Below, piece after piece: positions 62,713 through 64,000 of a stretch of DNA of 64,000 nucleotides. The notes beneath the pieces were generated by a model. It did no database searches. It was not told the origin of the DNA and saw nothing but the letters and a program-made list of their open reading frames with translations. The DNA comes from Occultella aeris (GTDB taxonomy: Bacteria > Actinomycetota > Actinomycetes > Actinomycetales > Beutenbergiaceae). Where the stretch lies: contig NZ_CACRYJ010000025.1 in the NCBI RefSeq assembly GCF_902703175.1, forward strand, positions 62,001 to 126,000, read 5' to 3'. Every line of letters starts with the position of its first letter. Positions within the stretch are counted from its first letter, which is position 1. Both the position numbers and the translations under genes were made by a program.

Positions 62713-63297
62713 ATGGGCACAGCACGCGACCGTTGGCTCGACGAGGGCATCCGGGTCCTGGCACAGGAGGGGGCAGCCGGCGTCCGCATCGATCGGATCG
62801 CGGCTCGGCTCGGCCTGTCGAAGGGGTCGTTCCATCACCACTTCGACGGCGCGGACGGCTACAAGCGCGACCTGTTGGCACGCTTCGAACGGCTGTCGAT
62901 CGACCAGCTGGACCGCGCGATCGTCGAGGCCGGTCCCACCAGCGACGCGCGTTCGATCCTCAGCAGACTGACTGCGCTCATCGAGCCTCGGGAGGCCGGC
63001 CTATACCGGCCGGAGCTCGACGTTGCGGTGCGCGCGTGGTCGGCGTCCGATCCGGAGGTGCGCGCCGCTCAGGCGCGGATCGACGAGGCCAGGCTCGCCG
63101 CCCTGCAGCGCGTCTGGCGACCGTACGTGACGACGGATGCCGAGGCCCGCACCGCCGCACTGTTGCCCTACCTGCTCGCGGTGGGCGCCTCCGTGGTGTC
63201 CCCGCCGGTCGCGGCCGACGAACTCAGGGGCCTCTTCGAGACGCTCCTTCCCCTCGTGCCGGAGGGTCCCGTCGATCCGGACCCGGCCGGGCGCTGA
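62713..63297 (+). CDS. TetR-family transcriptional regulator
   Basis: A 194-residue regulator. The N-terminal helix-turn-helix is GAAGVRIDRIAARLGLSKGSFHHHFDGADGYKRDLLARFE, typical of TetR, followed by an all-helical ligand domain. An operator-like repeat overlaps its promoter, suggesting self-repression, and a second copy suggests control of the next gene. Ligand unknown. Confidence 0.9.
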   Translation: MGTARDRWLDEGIRVLAQEGAAGVRIDRIAARLGLSKGSFHHHFDGADGYKRDLLARFERLSIDQLDRAIVEAGPTSDARSILSRLTALIEPREAGLYRPELDVAVRAWSASDPEVRAAQARIDEARLAALQRVWRPYVTTDAEARTAALLPYLLAVGASVVSPPVAADELRGLFETLLPLVPEGPVDPDPAGR

Positions 63298-63350
63298 CCC
63301 AGTAGGCGGGCCCGGCTGGTTACGGCGCCACCGCTTCACCTTGAAGTCGG

Positions 63351-63373
63351 CCATACCGTGCCGTATGGTACGG
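63351..63373. promoter_or_regulatory. Candidate TetR operator before the membrane protein gene
   Basis: CCATACCGTGCCGTATGG holds the perfect repeat CCATAC-N6-GTATGG, and the following CCGTA-TGG-TACGG is a second, overlapping one. The outer half-sites CCATACC and GGTACGG are identical to those at 62688-62705. It ends two bases before the 63376 ATG, so repression would be direct. Confidence 0.6.
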
Positions 63374-63375
63374 AG

Positions 63376-63768
63376 ATGGACTTCGTCATCACAGCGGACG
63401 ACTCGATCGTCGCCGCGCTGCCGGATCCGGTCTGGCCAGTGGTCCTGCTCGCACTCATCCAGGTCGTCGACGGCGTGCTGTGCATCAAGCCGGTCACGTT
63501 CATCGCCGAGTGCTTCGACGCGGTGCACTTCCCGCGCAAGTACTGGTGGGTGACCCCGCCGATCAAGTTCGCGGCCGGTGCCGGCCTGATCGCGGGGATC
63601 TGGATCCCCTACCTGGGTGCGCTCACATGCGGCGCCCTGGTCCTGTACTTCGTGCTTGCGATCTCCGCACACCTCAGGGCACGGGACTTCGGCAGGAACC
63701 TCTTCGTGAACGCCACCGGCATGTTGGTCATCTGCGCTGCGACCGGCCTGTTCTCGTTCGTGATCTGA
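63376..63768 (+). CDS. Small membrane protein, DoxX-like
   Basis: A 130-residue protein with about four helices: VWPVVLLALIQVVDGVLCI, WWVTPPIKFAAGAGLIAGIWIPYLGALTCGALVLYFVLAI and MLVICAATGLFSFVI. The pattern K-F-A-A-G-A-G-L-x-x-G and the HLRARDFGRNLFVNA loop resemble DoxX-like proteins. A GGAG element and the operator overlap its start. Likely controlled by the TetR protein encoded before it. Confidence 0.72.
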   Translation: MDFVITADDSIVAALPDPVWPVVLLALIQVVDGVLCIKPVTFIAECFDAVHFPRKYWWVTPPIKFAAGAGLIAGIWIPYLGALTCGALVLYFVLAISAHLRARDFGRNLFVNATGMLVICAATGLFSFVI

Positions 63769-63841
63769 ACGAGGACCGCCGCTGGCTGCGTGGGCGACAC
63801 ACTCGGTGGCTGTGGCACGGTACGGACCTAGGCTGCATGGC

Positions 63842-64000
63842 ATGAGTCGTTGCTTCATCGGTGTCTCCGGTTGGCGCTACCCCAACTGGCGCAGCGACTT
63901 CTACCCCGGTGGCTTGCGGCAGCGCGACGAGCTCCGCTACATCGCCGAGCGAATGACGTCGGCCGAGATCAACGGGTCCTTCTACTCCCTCCAGCGTCCG
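63842..64000 (+). CDS. DUF72-family protein, C-terminus cut by window edge
   Basis: The visible 53 residues read MSRCFIGVSGWRYPNWRSDF and continue with YIAERMTSAEINGSFYSLQRP. The GxSGWxYxxW opening and EINxSFYxLQ are diagnostic of DUF72, a TIM-barrel family of unknown activity usually about 240 residues long. The rest lies right of the window. Confidence 0.88.
   Translation, partial: MSRCFIGVSGWRYPNWRSDFYPGGLRQRDELRYIAERMTSAEINGSFYSLQRP

Noticed and set aside
1-64000. tRNA, rRNA, insertion sequences or an integrated element
   Set aside because: No cloverleaf with CCA end, transposase or integrase motif, or flanking direct repeats could be recognised by eye; a dedicated scan could change this.

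Overview
The window is high-GC DNA from a Gram-positive actinobacterium, probably in or near the Micrococcales. The evidence is GC-rich third positions, frequent GTG starts, Tat signals, a class E sortase with a matching LAxTG surface protein, and a SigK/RskA-type sigma/anti-sigma pair. No rRNA, tRNA, insertion sequence, integrase or CRISPR array was seen. Genes were called by reading motifs, spacing and ribosome binding sites by eye; no database was searched.

Region 1 (1-23167) is a surface-polysaccharide locus. One minus-strand block runs from a Wzz-like protein at 6760 to a cytidylyltransferase cut by the left edge, with a polymerase/ligase, a GT4 glycosyltransferase and two C-methyltransferases between. 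A plus-strand block carries two pyruvyl transferases, an FrhB-type Fe-S protein and a GT2. A second minus-strand block (14434-22081) is tightly coupled by 4-base overlaps: GT4, methyltransferase, GT2, a large secreted modular protein and a Wzx flippase. A secreted beta-helix protein and two more GT2 genes complete the locus.

Region 2 (23484-28743) is a lasso-peptide cluster: PqqD-like leader-binding protein, a 41-residue precursor too short for routine gene calling, a short asparagine-synthetase-like cyclase, a B2 leader peptidase and an HPr-kinase-like kinase. A nucleotidyltransferase and a methyltransferase face it from the other strand. The core peptide ends in Ser-Ser, and the kinase/nucleotidyltransferase pair recalls the paeninodin and pseudomycoidin clusters, so a phosphorylated and further decorated lasso peptide is predicted. 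A strong hairpin directly after the precursor gene probably sets precursor excess over enzymes.

Region 3 (28938-33262) is a small sugar-catabolic operon: SorC-type regulator, class II aldolase, HAD phosphatase, DhaL and DhaK. Region 4 (33348-38734) is a four-gene minus-strand operon: a 79-residue protein, an HNH-ATPase fusion, a separate HNH nuclease and a membrane-inserted patatin phospholipase. It looks like an undescribed anti-phage or stress-effector system related to Septu (PtuA/PtuB).

Region 5 (38977-64000) is mixed. It holds an L-2-hydroxyglutarate oxidase, two VOC proteins, an LATTG-anchored surface protein, a peptide/metal-type ABC importer with MFS exporter and LysR regulator, a PIN-domain toxin with a large partner, a riboflavin operon behind an FMN riboswitch, a class E sortase, two secreted ferritin-like proteins next to the sigma/anti-sigma pair, a BASS/ACR3-type transporter, an APH-fold kinase, DoxX-type membrane proteins, a TetR regulator with two visible operators, and a DUF72 gene cut by the right edge.
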